A stretch of 38,231 bases of DNA from assembly GCA_903863395.1 (NCBI GenBank), contig CAIPBW010000043.1, positions 1 through 38,231 on the forward strand. The letters are read 5' to 3'. Positions 1-8,616 of this stretch are shown one piece after another; the first letter of the stretch is position 1; the number at the start of each line of letters is the position of its first letter. Made by a program: the position numbers and the translations under genes. The DNA comes from an uncultured beta proteobacterium. Its GTDB lineage: Bacteria > Pseudomonadota > Gammaproteobacteria > Burkholderiales > Burkholderiaceae_C. The notes under the pieces were generated by a model. That model saw nothing but the letters and a program-made list of their open reading frames with translations, was not told the origin of the DNA and searched no databases.

Positions 1-2340
1 CGAGTACGCCGCCGCGCCGCTGAACTGCAAGGCCACCCGTGCCTTGGGTTCTGCGCCGCTACGCACCTGCCGCTGCACCACGGTGCTGACCGGTCGCACA
101 CCCAGATCGCGGTAGGCGGTGACCAGTTCCGGCACCGGCAGACTCGCCAAATAGGTCGCCACCAGCGGACGCACCTGCTCCAGCGTAAAGCTCCCCACCA
201 ACACAAAGCTGAAGCCCTTGGCGCTTGAAAAGCGTGCACTCTCAATCGCCTCGATGCGATCCAGGCTGAGGTTGTCAAAGTCCTGTGCGCGCGCCGTCAG
301 CCACAGACGCGGATGGTCGGCGTACAGCGTGGTCTGCACCGCATCAGCAAAAACCGACTCGGGCCGCGCCACGCTGTTGCGCGCCGCGTCCTGTGAGCGG
401 CTGACAAACGACGCAAACAAATCCGGGTCGCGCCGCACTGCGCCAAATTTGCGGTGCAACAGCACAAACAGGGTTTCCAGGTCGGCGTTGCTGGCATAGC
501 CGCCGATGTCTTCGCTAAGCGCGTTCACGCTGCTGCGCAGCGACACCAGCTTGCCCGAGAGCATCTTCTGCGCATCGGTGGGTGAGTAATCTCCCACGCC
601 CATGGCCGCCATCGCCGCACTGGCGTACCCGGCGTTGAACTTGTCGCCCACATCAAACAGCGATTGCCCGCCAAAGCGGCTTGCCCCGAGCAAAATCTGG
701 TCGTTCTGGAAGTCGGTGGGTTTAAGCACCACCCGCACCCCGTTGGACAAATCCCACTCCACCAAGCCCAGCGCCGCGTTCTTGCGCTCGGCCACAATGC
801 TGCCCGCCTGCGGCGCGCGCGCCAAAAACGACGTAGCCAATTGCCGCTCGACCTTGGCAAGCACGGGGCGCTGCTCGGCTGCCTGCACCTGCGAGAGCAA
901 CTGCTCCTCCTTGGGGGTATTGCTGTCGGCCTTGGCGCTGCCGCTATAGACCACCAGCTTGGCCGCCGCCTGTGGCAGCACCGACTGGGCAAAGCGGTTG
1001 ACATCGGCCAGTTCAATCCCGGGCAACAACTCGCGCACATAGGCCAGCTCGTTGGTGATGCCGGGGATTTCCTCCTGCTCCAGGAAGTTGCGGATGTACT
1101 CGGCAGCGTACCGGTTTGAATCGGTCTTCTCACGCTCGGCATAGCCCTGCTCAACGCTGCGCAGCAGGTTCTTCTTGGCGCGCTCCAACTCCTGTGCGCT
1201 AAAGCCAAATTGGCGCGCGCGCTGGTTTTCGGCCAGCAGCGCATCGCTGGCCGCTGCGCTGCCCTCGCGCCCCAGCACCGCGCTCGACACAAAGGCGCGG
1301 TAGCCCGGTGCCAGCTTCGAAAGGCCACCGCCGCCACCGACAAACGGCGGTGTGGCCTGCTGCGTGATTTCCTGGATACGCTGACCCAGCATGCTGCCAA
1401 ACAGGCTCTCGACCAGGCCCTGGCGGTAGTCGCCCAGCGTGGCACGCGCACGGGCGTCGGTGAGCGGGTAGTAAATCCGCATGACGTTGTTGGTCGCTTC
1501 CAGGTCGGTCACCACCACCGCCTCGGAACTCGCGCGTGCGCCAATCGCGGGATAGGTTCTTGGGCGTTCATCCCGCGGGTTGACCAACTTGCCAAAGTGG
1601 GACTCGATCAAGCCCCTGGCATCGACGAGGTCGATGTCGCCGACCACCACCACCGCCATCAGATTGGGGCGGTACCAGTCGCGGTAAAAGCGCCGGATGG
1701 AGTCGGGCTTGAATTGCTTGAGGTTGTCCTCGGTGCCAATGGGCAAGCGCTTTGCGTATAGCGACCCGCTGAAAATTTTGGGGAGAATCACCTTGTTCAT
1801 GCGGTCCTGCGCGCCTTTGCCCAGGCGCAGTTCTTCCAGAATGATGGCGCGTTCGGAGTCGATATCGGCATCGTCCAGGCGCAGGCCATGGGCCCAGTCT
1901 TCGAGCACCAGAAATGCCTTTTCAACCTGTTCGCGCTTGTCGGTCGGAATCGGCAGGATGTAGACGGTCTCGTTGAAGCTGGTGTAGGCGTTGAGGTCGG
2001 CACCAAACTTCAGCCCGATGGACTGCAGGTACGAAATCAGCTCGTGCTTTTTGAAGTGGGTCGAGCCATTGAACGCCATGTGCTCGGTAAAGTGCGCCAG
2101 GCCGCGCTGGTCTTCGTCCTCCAGCACCGAGCCAGCCTTGACCACCAGACGCAACTCCAGGCGCTTTTCGGGGCGCGCGTTCTTCTGGATGTAGTAGGTC
2201 AGGCCATTGGCCAGTTGCCCCTTTTCGACCTGGTGCCCGACCGGCAGCGCATCGGCAAGATTGAGCGCCGCCTGCGCCGCTGCCATCCAGACCAGGGCCA
2301 GCAGGGCGACAAAGATTTTTCGATACAAAGCGGTGACCAT
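1..2340 (-). CDS. M16 family zinc metallopeptidase (pitrilysin/PqqL-like), C-terminus cut by window edge
   Basis: This frame is open from the ATG at 2340 to base 1 with no stop, so 780 codons are visible and the 3' end is missing. Residues 1-25 form a hydrophobic signal segment ending in an AQA-like site, which suggests export to the periplasm. The inverted zinc motif HxxEH is at residues 83-87 (H83 and H87 as ligands, E86 as base). E163 in a DSER context is the expected third ligand, about 76 residues downstream. The remainder resembles the second M16 domain and the start of the non-catalytic half seen in roughly 900-residue two-half M16 proteases. The family degrades peptides or small proteins. 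The natural substrate cannot be read from the sequence. It is divergent from modB, so it is not part of that operon. Family assignment is firm; specificity is unknown. Confidence 0.9.
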   Translation of the reverse strand, partial: MVTALYRKIFVALLALVWMAAAQAALNLADALPVGHQVEKGQLANGLTYYIQKNARPEKRLELRLVVKAGSVLEDEDQRGLAHFTEHMAFNGSTHFKKHELISYLQSIGLKFGADLNAYTSFNETVYILPIPTDKREQVEKAFLVLEDWAHGLRLDDADIDSERAIILEELRLGKGAQDRMNKVILPKIFSGSLYAKRLPIGTEDNLKQFKPDSIRRFYRDWYRPNLMAVVVVGDIDLVDARGLIESHFGKLVNPRDERPRTYPAIGARASSEAVVVTDLEATNNVMRIYYPLTDARARATLGDYRQGLVESLFGSMLGQRIQEITQQATPPFVGGGGGLSKLAPGYRAFVSSAVLGREGSAAASDALLAENQRARQFGFSAQELERAKKNLLRSVEQGYAEREKTDSNRYAAEYIRNFLEQEEIPGITNELAYVRELLPGIELADVNRFAQSVLPQAAAKLVVYSGSAKADSNTPKEEQLLSQVQAAEQRPVLAKVERQLATSFLARAPQAGSIVAERKNAALGLVEWDLSNGVRVVLKPTDFQNDQILLGASRFGGQSLFDVGDKFNAGYASAAMAAMGVGDYSPTDAQKMLSGKLVSLRSSVNALSEDIGGYASNADLETLFVLLHRKFGAVRRDPDLFASFVSRSQDAARNSVARPESVFADAVQTTLYADHPRLWLTARAQDFDNLSLDRIEAIESARFSSAKGFSFVLVGSFTLEQVRPLVATYLASLPVPELVTAYRDLGVRPVSTVVQRQVRSGAEPKARVALQFSGAAAYS

Positions 2341-2510
2341 GAAATTCCAGTTCAAAGCGAAGGCGCAAGTTTAGAACTTATCGCTGGCATCGGCCCCGGC
2401 GCGTGCTCAGCGTCTAAACTGCGGCCTTCAGCACCAACAACCTGCCTTGCCTTGAACCCCCTCGCCGCCCCGCTGCCACCTTTTGACGCCACGCTTGGCA
2501 GGACGCTCGC

Positions 2511-3194
2511 ATGAGCCTGGGTCCGTCCGACTGGGGCGCCCTGTGGCTGACGCTGCAACTGGCGCTGTGCACCACGGCGCTGTTGCTGCTATTGGGCACA
2601 CCGCTGGCCTGGTGGCTGGCCCACACCGCATCGCGCTGGCGCATCCCGGTGGGCGCTGTGGTCACGCTGCCACTGGTGCTGCCGCCCACCGTGCTGGGCT
2701 TTTACCTGCTGGTGCTCATGGGACCGCTTGGCCCGGTGGGGCAACTCACCGCCGCGCTGGGGCTGGGCACCCTGCCCTTCACCTTTGGCGGCCTGTTGCT
2801 GGGCTCGGTGATCTACTCGCTGCCGTTTGCGGTGCAGCCCCTGCAAAACGCGTTTCAGGCGATTGGGCCGCGCCCGATGGAAGTGGCAGCCACCCTGCGC
2901 GCCAGTCCGCTGGATGCATTTTTTACGGTGGCGCTGCCGCTGGCGCGCGGTGGGCTGGTCACCGCCGCGATCATGAGCTTTGCCCACACCGTGGGCGAGT
3001 TTGGCGTGGTGCTGATGATGGGCGGCAACATTCCCGGCAAGACCCAGGTGGTCTCGACCCAGATTTACGGCTATGTTGAAGCGCAGGACTACGCGCAGGC
3101 CCATTGGCTGGCGGCGTGCATGCTGGTGTTTTCGTTCACCGTGCTGCTGGCGCTGGCCTACGTCAACCGGCCACGCGGCCGGGACACGCCATGA
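2511..3194 (+). CDS. modB: Molybdate ABC transporter permease ModB
   Basis: The 227-residue protein has about five hydrophobic segments, the usual size and topology for ModB. The cytoplasmic EAA-type loop ([15 protein letters not shown], around residues 124-138) that docks on the ATPase is present, followed by the GEFG-containing stretch near residue 162. ModB forms the membrane channel that passes molybdate (or tungstate) delivered by the periplasmic protein ModA. The stop overlaps the modC start as ATGA, so the two genes are translationally coupled. No modA lies upstream: the next gene is a divergent peptidase. The permease must therefore use a binding protein encoded elsewhere. A sulfate/thiosulfate permease is the main alternative, but the short length and the modC partner favour molybdate. 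Confidence 0.9.
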   Translation: MSLGPSDWGALWLTLQLALCTTALLLLLGTPLAWWLAHTASRWRIPVGAVVTLPLVLPPTVLGFYLLVLMGPLGPVGQLTAALGLGTLPFTFGGLLLGSVIYSLPFAVQPLQNAFQAIGPRPMEVAATLRASPLDAFFTVALPLARGGLVTAAIMSFAHTVGEFGVVLMMGGNIPGKTQVVSTQIYGYVEAQDYAQAHWLAACMLVFSFTVLLALAYVNRPRGRDTP

Positions 3195-4276
3195 GCACAC
3201 CAAGCCACCGCATCGTTCTCACACTGGAGCGCCCACCACAAGGGCTGGAGGTGGATTTGACGCTGCCCGAGCGCGGCATCACGGTGCTGTTTGGGCCATC
3301 CGGCGCAGGCAAGACCACCTTGCTGCGCTGTGTGGCAGGACTGGAGCGCGCCGACCAGGCACTGGTGCGCGTAGCCGACGAGGTCTGGCAAGACGATGCC
3401 GCAGGCGTGTTCCTGCCGCCCTGGCAGCGCGCGATTGGCTATGTGTTTCAGGAAACCTGTTTGTTCGAGCACCTCAACGTGCGCGCCAATCTGGAATATG
3501 GTCAGAAGCGCGTGCGCGCAGCAGCGCCCCAAATCGCGCTGGAAGCTTGCATTGATTTGCTGGGCATTGCCCACCTGCTGCAGCGCAGCCCGGCGCAACT
3601 CTCGGGTGGCGAGCGCCAGCGCGTGGCGATTGCGCGCGCGCTGGCCACCCAGCCGCGCCTGCTGCTGCTCGATGAACCGCTGGCCGCGCTCGATCAGGCA
3701 CGGCGGCACGACATCCTGCCCTGGCTGGAGCGCCTGCGCGACGAACTGCGCATCCCCATGCTCTACGTGACCCATTCCGCTGATGAGTTGGCACGCCTGG
3801 CCGACACGCTGGTGGTGCTGGAGGCAGGTCGCGTGCGCGCGCAGGGGCCGGTGACCGAGGTGCTGGCGCAGATCGATTCTCCGGTGGTGCTGGGCGAAGA
3901 CACCGGCGTGCTGTTGACGGGCAGCATCGATGCGCGTGACCCCGATTGGCATCTGGTGCGCGTTGCCTTTGACGGCGGCCGCCTGTGGTTGCGCGACAGC
4001 GGCTGGGCCATTGGGCGGCGCGCACGCCTGCGCGTTCTGGCGCGCGACGTCAGCATTGCCACCGAGGCACCACAGCACACCAGCATCCAAAACCTGCTGC
4101 CCTGCGTGGTGCAGTCGATTGCACCCGACGCCCACGCCTCGCAGGTGCTGGTGCAACTGCGCTGCGGCGGCTCGCTACTGCTCTCGCGCATTACGGCTCG
4201 CGCTGCGCACACGCTGCAACTCGCGCCAGGCAACGCGGTCTGGGCCCAGGTGAAATCGGTCGCCCTGGTGGATTGA
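3191..4276 (+). CDS. modC: Molybdate ABC transporter ATP-binding protein ModC
   Basis: This 361-residue protein starts at the ATG that overlaps the modB stop by 4 bp. An in-frame upstream extension lies inside modB and is ignored. The Walker A motif GPSGAGKT is at residues 35-42, followed by the ABC signature LSGGERQ, the Walker B stretch [12 protein letters not shown], and an H-loop in YVTHS. The C-terminal region, roughly residues 295-361, looks like a TOBE/Mop oxyanion-binding domain (it begins near the TSIQNLLP stretch), which separates ModC from most other importer ATPases. It hydrolyses ATP to drive molybdate uptake through ModB. The mogA gene about 4.3 kb downstream acts later in the same cofactor pathway. 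Confidence 0.92.
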   Translation: MSTPSHRIVLTLERPPQGLEVDLTLPERGITVLFGPSGAGKTTLLRCVAGLERADQALVRVADEVWQDDAAGVFLPPWQRAIGYVFQETCLFEHLNVRANLEYGQKRVRAAAPQIALEACIDLLGIAHLLQRSPAQLSGGERQRVAIARALATQPRLLLLDEPLAALDQARRHDILPWLERLRDELRIPMLYVTHSADELARLADTLVVLEAGRVRAQGPVTEVLAQIDSPVVLGEDTGVLLTGSIDARDPDWHLVRVAFDGGRLWLRDSGWAIGRRARLRVLARDVSIATEAPQHTSIQNLLPCVVQSIAPDAHASQVLVQLRCGGSLLLSRITARAAHTLQLAPGNAVWAQVKSVALVD

Positions 4277-4280
4277 GGCC

Positions 4281-5537
4281 ATGGAGTCGTTCGACGCCGT
4301 CATCCTTGGAGCCGGAGCCGCTGGTCTGTTTTGCGCCGGTGTGGCCGCGCAGCTAGGCGTCAAGGTCTTGCTGATTGACCACAGCCCCCGGGTGGCCGAA
4401 AAAATCCGCATCTCCGGCGGGGGGCGCTGCAACTTCACCAACCTGCACACCAGCGCCGCCAACTACCTGGGCAACAATCCGCGCTTTTGCCGCTCGGCGC
4501 TGTCGCGCTACACGCCGCAGGATTTCGTCCAGTTGCTCAAGCGGCATGCGGTGGATTTTCATGAAAAACACCAAGGCCAGTTGTTTTGCGACCGCTCGGC
4601 GCAAGACATCATCGACGTGCTGCTGTCCGAGTGCGACGCGGGCGGCGTGCAGCGCTGGCAACCTTGCGCGGTCCAGTCGATTCGCCACGGCAGTTCCGCC
4701 GCGCAGGAAGGCAGCACACTGCGCTACCAGATCGGCACGGACCGTGGCAACGTGGAATGCGCGGCGCTGGTGGTGGCCACGGGTGGCCTGTCGATTCCCA
4801 AGATCGGTGCCAGCGACCTGGGCTACCGCATCGCCCGCCAGTTCGACCTTCCCCTGGTGCCCACTCGCCCGGCACTGGTGCCGCTGTGCTTCGACGCCAC
4901 GGCCTGGGAGCCGTTTGCGGCCCTCTCGGGCCTGTCGCTGCCGGTGCGCATCGAAGCCGGCTCCAAAAAGGACAAGGTGGCGTTTCTGGAAGACCTGCTG
5001 TTCACCCACCGGGGCTTGAGCGGGCCGGCGGTGCTGCAGATTTCGAGCTATTGGCAACCCGGCACGCCGATTCGCGTTAACCTGGCACCCCAGGCCGACT
5101 TGCCCGCACTGCTGAACGCCGCCAAGGCCACCTCGCGCAAACGCATCGCCAACGAACTTGCCTCCTACCTGCCATCGCGGCTGGCGGAAACCTGGGTCGC
5201 ACAGGACGCCGCCGCTTGGAATCGGCCCATCAACGAAGCATCGGACAAGGCCCTGGCGGCGCTGGCCGAGCAGCTTAGCCGCTGGGAGCTTGCCCCCAGC
5301 GGGACCGAAGGCTACGCCAAGGCCGAGGTCACGGCCGGTGGCGTGGACACGGTGGCCTTGTCGGGCCAGACCATGGAATCGCGTCAAAGCGGCCTGTATT
5401 TCATTGGCGAAGTGGTCGATGTCACTGGCTGGCTGGGGGGCTACAACTTCCAGTGGGCCTGGTCCAGCGCCTTCGCCTGCGCCCAGGGTCTGGCGGCCCA
5501 AGTGTTGCCAATGCGCAGCACCTCGGCAAGCGAATGA
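4281..5537 (+). CDS. HI0933/YhiN-family NAD(P)/FAD-dependent oxidoreductase
   Basis: The protein has 418 residues, normal for this family. Residues 6-20 carry an FAD dinucleotide-binding GxGxxG fold (ILGAGAAGLF), and the family-typical glycine-rich stretch RISGGGRCNFTN follows near residues 45-56. A second flavin-contact region with GEVVDVTGWLGGYNFQ lies near the C-terminus. Relatives are annotated as BaiN-like or 'aminoacetone oxidase family' FAD enzymes. The physiological substrate of most members is unknown and cannot be inferred here. The start codon lies 4 bp after the modC stop, so it is probably cotranscribed with modBC, although no functional link to molybdate is known. Confidence 0.88.
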   Translation: MESFDAVILGAGAAGLFCAGVAAQLGVKVLLIDHSPRVAEKIRISGGGRCNFTNLHTSAANYLGNNPRFCRSALSRYTPQDFVQLLKRHAVDFHEKHQGQLFCDRSAQDIIDVLLSECDAGGVQRWQPCAVQSIRHGSSAAQEGSTLRYQIGTDRGNVECAALVVATGGLSIPKIGASDLGYRIARQFDLPLVPTRPALVPLCFDATAWEPFAALSGLSLPVRIEAGSKKDKVAFLEDLLFTHRGLSGPAVLQISSYWQPGTPIRVNLAPQADLPALLNAAKATSRKRIANELASYLPSRLAETWVAQDAAAWNRPINEASDKALAALAEQLSRWELAPSGTEGYAKAEVTAGGVDTVALSGQTMESRQSGLYFIGEVVDVTGWLGGYNFQWAWSSAFACAQGLAAQVLPMRSTSASE

Positions 5538-5570
5538 GCGCGAGCCAGGCACCTTCTTTGCGGGAAACGC

Positions 5571-5576
5571 TATAAT
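5571..5576 (+). promoter_or_regulatory. -10 box of likely rpsU promoter
   Basis: A perfect TATAAT sits 137 bp upstream of the rpsU start and just after the flavoprotein stop. The -35 position (near 5548-5553) does not match TTGACA well, so only the -10 half is visible. Transcription from here would produce a leader of about 130 nt. Confidence 0.5.
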
Positions 5577-5595
5577 CCGAGGCTTTTCTGGCAGA

Positions 5596-5675
5596 CCCCC
5601 GTCGGCCAATACTAGTTACGCATAACAGATGGGGGAATACCGCTGAACGTGGCATGTGGGGCCCGATCTCCCCCC
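5596..5675 (+). ncRNA. Candidate structured 5' leader of rpsU
   Basis: An 8-bp stem can form between CCCCCGTC (5596-5603) and GATGGGGG (5628-5635), with a 24-nt loop. A second stem pairs GGGG (5658-5661) with the C-run at 5670-5675. The G-run 5631-5635 can pair with either C-run, so two mutually exclusive folds are possible. This is the layout expected of a ribosomal-protein leader, but I recognise no named family. It may be autoregulation by S21 or a chance fold. Confidence 0.35.
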
Positions 5676-5712
5676 GTGACTGGCGACAGCACATTTTGGA
5701 CACCATTATTTA

Positions 5713-5925
5713 ATGACAACCATTCGTGTAAAAGAAAACGAGCCGTTTGACGTCGCGCTGCGCCGCTTCAAGCGCACCATCGAGAAACTGGGCCTGCTCA
5801 CCGACCTGCGCGCACGCGAGTTCTACGAAAAGCCCACTGCCGAGCGCAAGCGCAAGAAGGCTGCTGCCGTCAAGCGCAACTACAAGCGCATCCGCAGCAT
5901 GCAGTTGCCGAAAAAGTTGTTCTAA
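5713..5925 (+). CDS. rpsU: 30S ribosomal protein bS21
   Basis: The 70-residue, strongly basic protein has the family's N-terminal [20 protein letters not shown] stretch and an arginine/lysine-rich C-terminal half. S21 binds near the platform of the 30S subunit and supports mRNA base-pairing at the anti-Shine-Dalgarno site during initiation. In many proteobacteria rpsU heads the rpsU-dnaG-rpoD operon. Here it is followed by a weak terminator and yqeY, then a convergent gene, so dnaG and rpoD are not part of this unit. The long leader with competing stems suggests post-transcriptional control. Confidence 0.98.
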   Translation: MTTIRVKENEPFDVALRRFKRTIEKLGLLTDLRAREFYEKPTAERKRKKAAAVKRNYKRIRSMQLPKKLF

Positions 5926-5985
5926 GGCCGCACCGGGCAGCGCGCGCCGCCGCCCCCACGGTCGTACACCGACAAGAGGCTTCAT

Positions 5986-6028
5986 AGCCCACCAAGCTCG
6001 CTAGGGGACGCTCCAGCGGGCTTTTTTT
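5986..6028 (+). terminator. Possible Rho-independent terminator after rpsU
   Basis: AGCCC (5986-5990) can pair with GGGCT (6018-6022), with inner pairing CGCT/AGCG, directly followed by a run of seven T (6022-6028). The stem is short and interrupted, so this is a weak or partial terminator. Read-through into yqeY, which begins 27 bp later, is plausible. Confidence 0.5.
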
Positions 6029-6054
6029 GTTTTGACCGCACCACAGGAAGCACC

Positions 6055-6501
6055 ATGTCACTCAAAGACCAGATCACCGAAGATATGAAAACCGCCATGC
6101 GCGCCAAGGACAGCGCGCGCCTGGGCACCATCCGCCTGCTGCTGGCGGCGTGCAAGCAGCGCGAAGTGGACGAGCGCGTGGTGCTGGACGACGCCGCCGT
6201 GGTGGCGATTGTGGACAAGCTCATCAAGCAGCGCAAAGACAGCATCGAAGCCTTTACCAAGGCCCAGCGCATGGACCTGGTGGACCAGGAGTCTGCCGAA
6301 GTGACGGTGCTGCAAGCCTACCTGCCCCAGCGCCTGTCAGCCGATGAGGTGGCCACCCAGGTGCGCGCCATCGTGGCCGAACTCGGCGCCAGCGGCCCCG
6401 GCGACATGGGCAAGGTCATGGGCGTGGTCAAGGCACGACTGGCCGGCAAAGCCGAAATGTCGGCCGTCTCTGCCGCCGTCAAGGCGGCGCTGGCTGGGTA
6501 G
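6055..6501 (+). CDS. yqeY: GatB/YqeY domain protein
   Basis: This 148-residue protein consists entirely of the YqeY fold, which resembles the tRNA-binding tail domain of GatB and GatE. It contains the family stretches around RLGTIRLLLAACKQREV and the C-terminal GDMGKVMGVVKARLAGKA. It may bind tRNA or act in amidotransferase-related steps, but no activity is established for stand-alone YqeY. The RBS AGGAAG lies a few bases upstream of the ATG. Association with rpsU is a widespread conserved pair. The gene ends 20 bp from the convergent pmbA stop. Confidence 0.93.
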   Translation: MSLKDQITEDMKTAMRAKDSARLGTIRLLLAACKQREVDERVVLDDAAVVAIVDKLIKQRKDSIEAFTKAQRMDLVDQESAEVTVLQAYLPQRLSADEVATQVRAIVAELGASGPGDMGKVMGVVKARLAGKAEMSAVSAAVKAALAG

Positions 6502-6521
6502 TCTCTCCCGCCCCGGCAGGC

Positions 6522-7928
6522 TCAGCTTCCGGCGATTTTCATGCGGTTGATCAGGATCGAGCCTACCGTCTTGGCACCGTAGTTGTAAGCGTCAGCACCG
6601 ACGGCCTCGATGCCTTTGAGCATGCTGCGCATGTTGCCGGCGATGGTGATTTCGTGCACCGGGTAGGCGATGCGGCCCTTTTCGACCCAAAAGCCGCTGG
6701 CACCGCGCGAGTAGTCGCCGGTGACGTAGTTCACGCCCTGGCCCATCAGCTCGGTGACAAACAATCCGGTGCCAAGTTTTTGCAGCATGGCGTCGAGATC
6801 ATCACCGGGGCGTGTCAGGCGCGACGAGAACACCAGGTTGTGCGAGCCACCAGCGTTGCCGGTGGTGCGCATGCCGAGTTTGCGCGCCGAATAGCTGCCC
6901 AGAAAATAGCCCTGCACCCGCCCGCCCTCGACCACCTTGCGCGCTTGCACGCGTACTCCCTCGCCATCAAAGGGTGAGCTGCCCTTGCCGCGCAGCACAA
7001 ACGGGTCTTCCGTGAGGTCGATGTGTTTGGGAAACACCTGCTTGCCCAGGCTGTCGAGCAAGAACGAGCTTTTGCGGTAGAGCGAGCCGCCGCTGACGGC
7101 CTGCACAAAACCACCCAGCAGCCCTGCGGCCAGGGGCGACTCAAACAGCACCGGGCATTCGGTGGTGGCAATCTTGCGCGCGTTCAGGCGACTGAGCGCG
7201 CGCTCGGCGGCGTAGCGGCCAATGGCCTGGGGTGAGGCAAGTTGCGCTGGGTGGCGCATCGAGCTGTACCAGGCATCGCGCTGCATGCCGTCGCCCTCAC
7301 CGGCAATCGGTGAGACCGAGAGCGAATGGCGCGAGCTGGCGTAGCCGCCGCGAAAGCCATGCGTATTGGCGCTGAAAAAATGCGATTGCTGGGCCGAAAC
7401 TCCGGCCCCTTCGCTGTTGGTGATGCGCTTATCCGTGGATAGGGCTGCGGCTTCGCACTCCAGTGCAATGCGCGCGCCCTCCTCGCTGGTCAGCGCCCAC
7501 GGGAAGAACAGGTCCAGATCGCGTTCGCGCTGGTCTGGCGGAACAATGTCTGCCAGATCGGGCAGGCTGGCAAAAGGGTCTTCGGCGGTAAAGCGTGCGA
7601 TGTCGTAGGCGGCCTGCACGGTCTGGTGAATCGCGGCTTGGGAAAAGTCCGAGGTGCTGGCGTTGCCATGGCGCGTGCCCAGGTACACGGTCACGCCCAG
7701 CGATTTGTCGCGGTTGCGCTCGACGTTTTCGAGTTCGCCGTTGCGCACCGAAACGCTCAGCCCACAGCCCTCGGACACTTCGGCACTGGCGTCGGACGCG
7801 CCGAGCTTGGCCGCGTGGGCCAGCGCTATGTCCACCAGGGACTCGAAAAACGCGCGCGTGTAAGCAAAACCACTGTCGGTGGGCCGGGTCTTGCCGGAGG
7901 AAGAAGAGGAGGATGAGGGTGTATGCAT
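6522..7928 (-). CDS. pmbA: Metalloprotease PmbA (TldE)
   Basis: The sequence aligns by eye along its whole length with PmbA/TldE, with landmarks GELENVERNRDKSLGVTVY, SGGSLYRKSSFLLDSLG and VTELMGQGVNYVTGDYSRGA. TldD/TldE form a heterodimeric metalloprotease. TldE lacks the metal site of TldD and helps cleave leader peptides (microcin B17) and unfolded peptides. No tldD is present in this window. I chose the ATG at 7928 (468 residues). A second in-frame ATG at 7952 would make its start overlap the divergent darP start by two bases, and neither has a clear Shine-Dalgarno. The N-terminus carries a serine-rich run (residues 4-10) absent from the E. coli protein, so the true start could also be further inside. 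Confidence 0.93.
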   Translation of the reverse strand: MHTPSSSSSSSGKTRPTDSGFAYTRAFFESLVDIALAHAAKLGASDASAEVSEGCGLSVSVRNGELENVERNRDKSLGVTVYLGTRHGNASTSDFSQAAIHQTVQAAYDIARFTAEDPFASLPDLADIVPPDQRERDLDLFFPWALTSEEGARIALECEAAALSTDKRITNSEGAGVSAQQSHFFSANTHGFRGGYASSRHSLSVSPIAGEGDGMQRDAWYSSMRHPAQLASPQAIGRYAAERALSRLNARKIATTECPVLFESPLAAGLLGGFVQAVSGGSLYRKSSFLLDSLGKQVFPKHIDLTEDPFVLRGKGSSPFDGEGVRVQARKVVEGGRVQGYFLGSYSARKLGMRTTGNAGGSHNLVFSSRLTRPGDDLDAMLQKLGTGLFVTELMGQGVNYVTGDYSRGASGFWVEKGRIAYPVHEITIAGNMRSMLKGIEAVGADAYNYGAKTVGSILINRMKIAGS

Positions 7929-7950
7929 AGCGGAGGCTATGATACTTGCC

Positions 7951-8616
7951 ATGTCACGAAAACTGAAAAAAGGCTACTTCGTCAAAGGAAAATTTGTTGC
8001 CGAAGGCAGCGAACTCGATCTTGAACTCAAACGCCAGCTCAAGGGCACCGATGAACAAAGCCGCACCGACCTCAAACGCGAAAGCACCGAGTTGCAAAAG
8101 CTCGGTGAAGACCTGCTGACCCTGCGCGCCGACCTGATGACGCGCCTGGAGCTGCCCGACAAGCTGGCGGAAGCCGTCACTGAGGCCAAACGCATTTCCA
8201 ACTTCGAGGGGCGTCGCCGCCAGATGCAGTTCATTGGCAAGCTCATGCGCCAGCTCGATGCGCCACGGCTGGACGACATCCGCACCGCACTGCAGGAACA
8301 GCACGCGCCCTCGGCCCAGGAAACCCTGGTGCTGCACCAGGCCGAGCTCTGGCGCGACCGCCTGATTGCCGACGACGACGCCGTCGGCCAGTGGGTCAAC
8401 CTGAGCCCCGGCACCGACGTGCAGCAACTGCGCGCCCTGGTGCGCCAGGCGCGCAAGGACGCCAAGCCCGAAAAGCCCGGCGAGGCCGTGCGCCATGGCC
8501 GCGCCTACCGCGACATTTTTCAGATCGTGCGCGAGCAGTTGCTTGCCGCGCACGACATTCCCGTGCGGGAAGATGACGCGCATGAAAGCCTGCACAACCC
8601 CGGAGCCGATGCATGA
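7951..8616 (+). CDS. darP: Ribosome biogenesis factor DarP/YjgA (DUF615)
   Basis: The 221-residue protein begins with the conserved MSRKLKKGYFVKG start and continues with the DUF615 core (ISNFEGRRRQMQFIGKLMRQLD around residues 88-109). E. coli YjgA/DarP binds late 50S precursors and helps the peptidyl transferase centre mature. An alternative ATG at 7939 adds four residues, but the conserved N-terminus favours 7951. The gene overlaps mogA by 4 bp (ATGA) and diverges from pmbA with almost no spacer. The yjgA-pmbA divergent pair is common in proteobacteria. Confidence 0.92.
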   Translation: MSRKLKKGYFVKGKFVAEGSELDLELKRQLKGTDEQSRTDLKRESTELQKLGEDLLTLRADLMTRLELPDKLAEAVTEAKRISNFEGRRRQMQFIGKLMRQLDAPRLDDIRTALQEQHAPSAQETLVLHQAELWRDRLIADDDAVGQWVNLSPGTDVQQLRALVRQARKDAKPEKPGEAVRHGRAYRDIFQIVREQLLAAHDIPVREDDAHESLHNPGADA

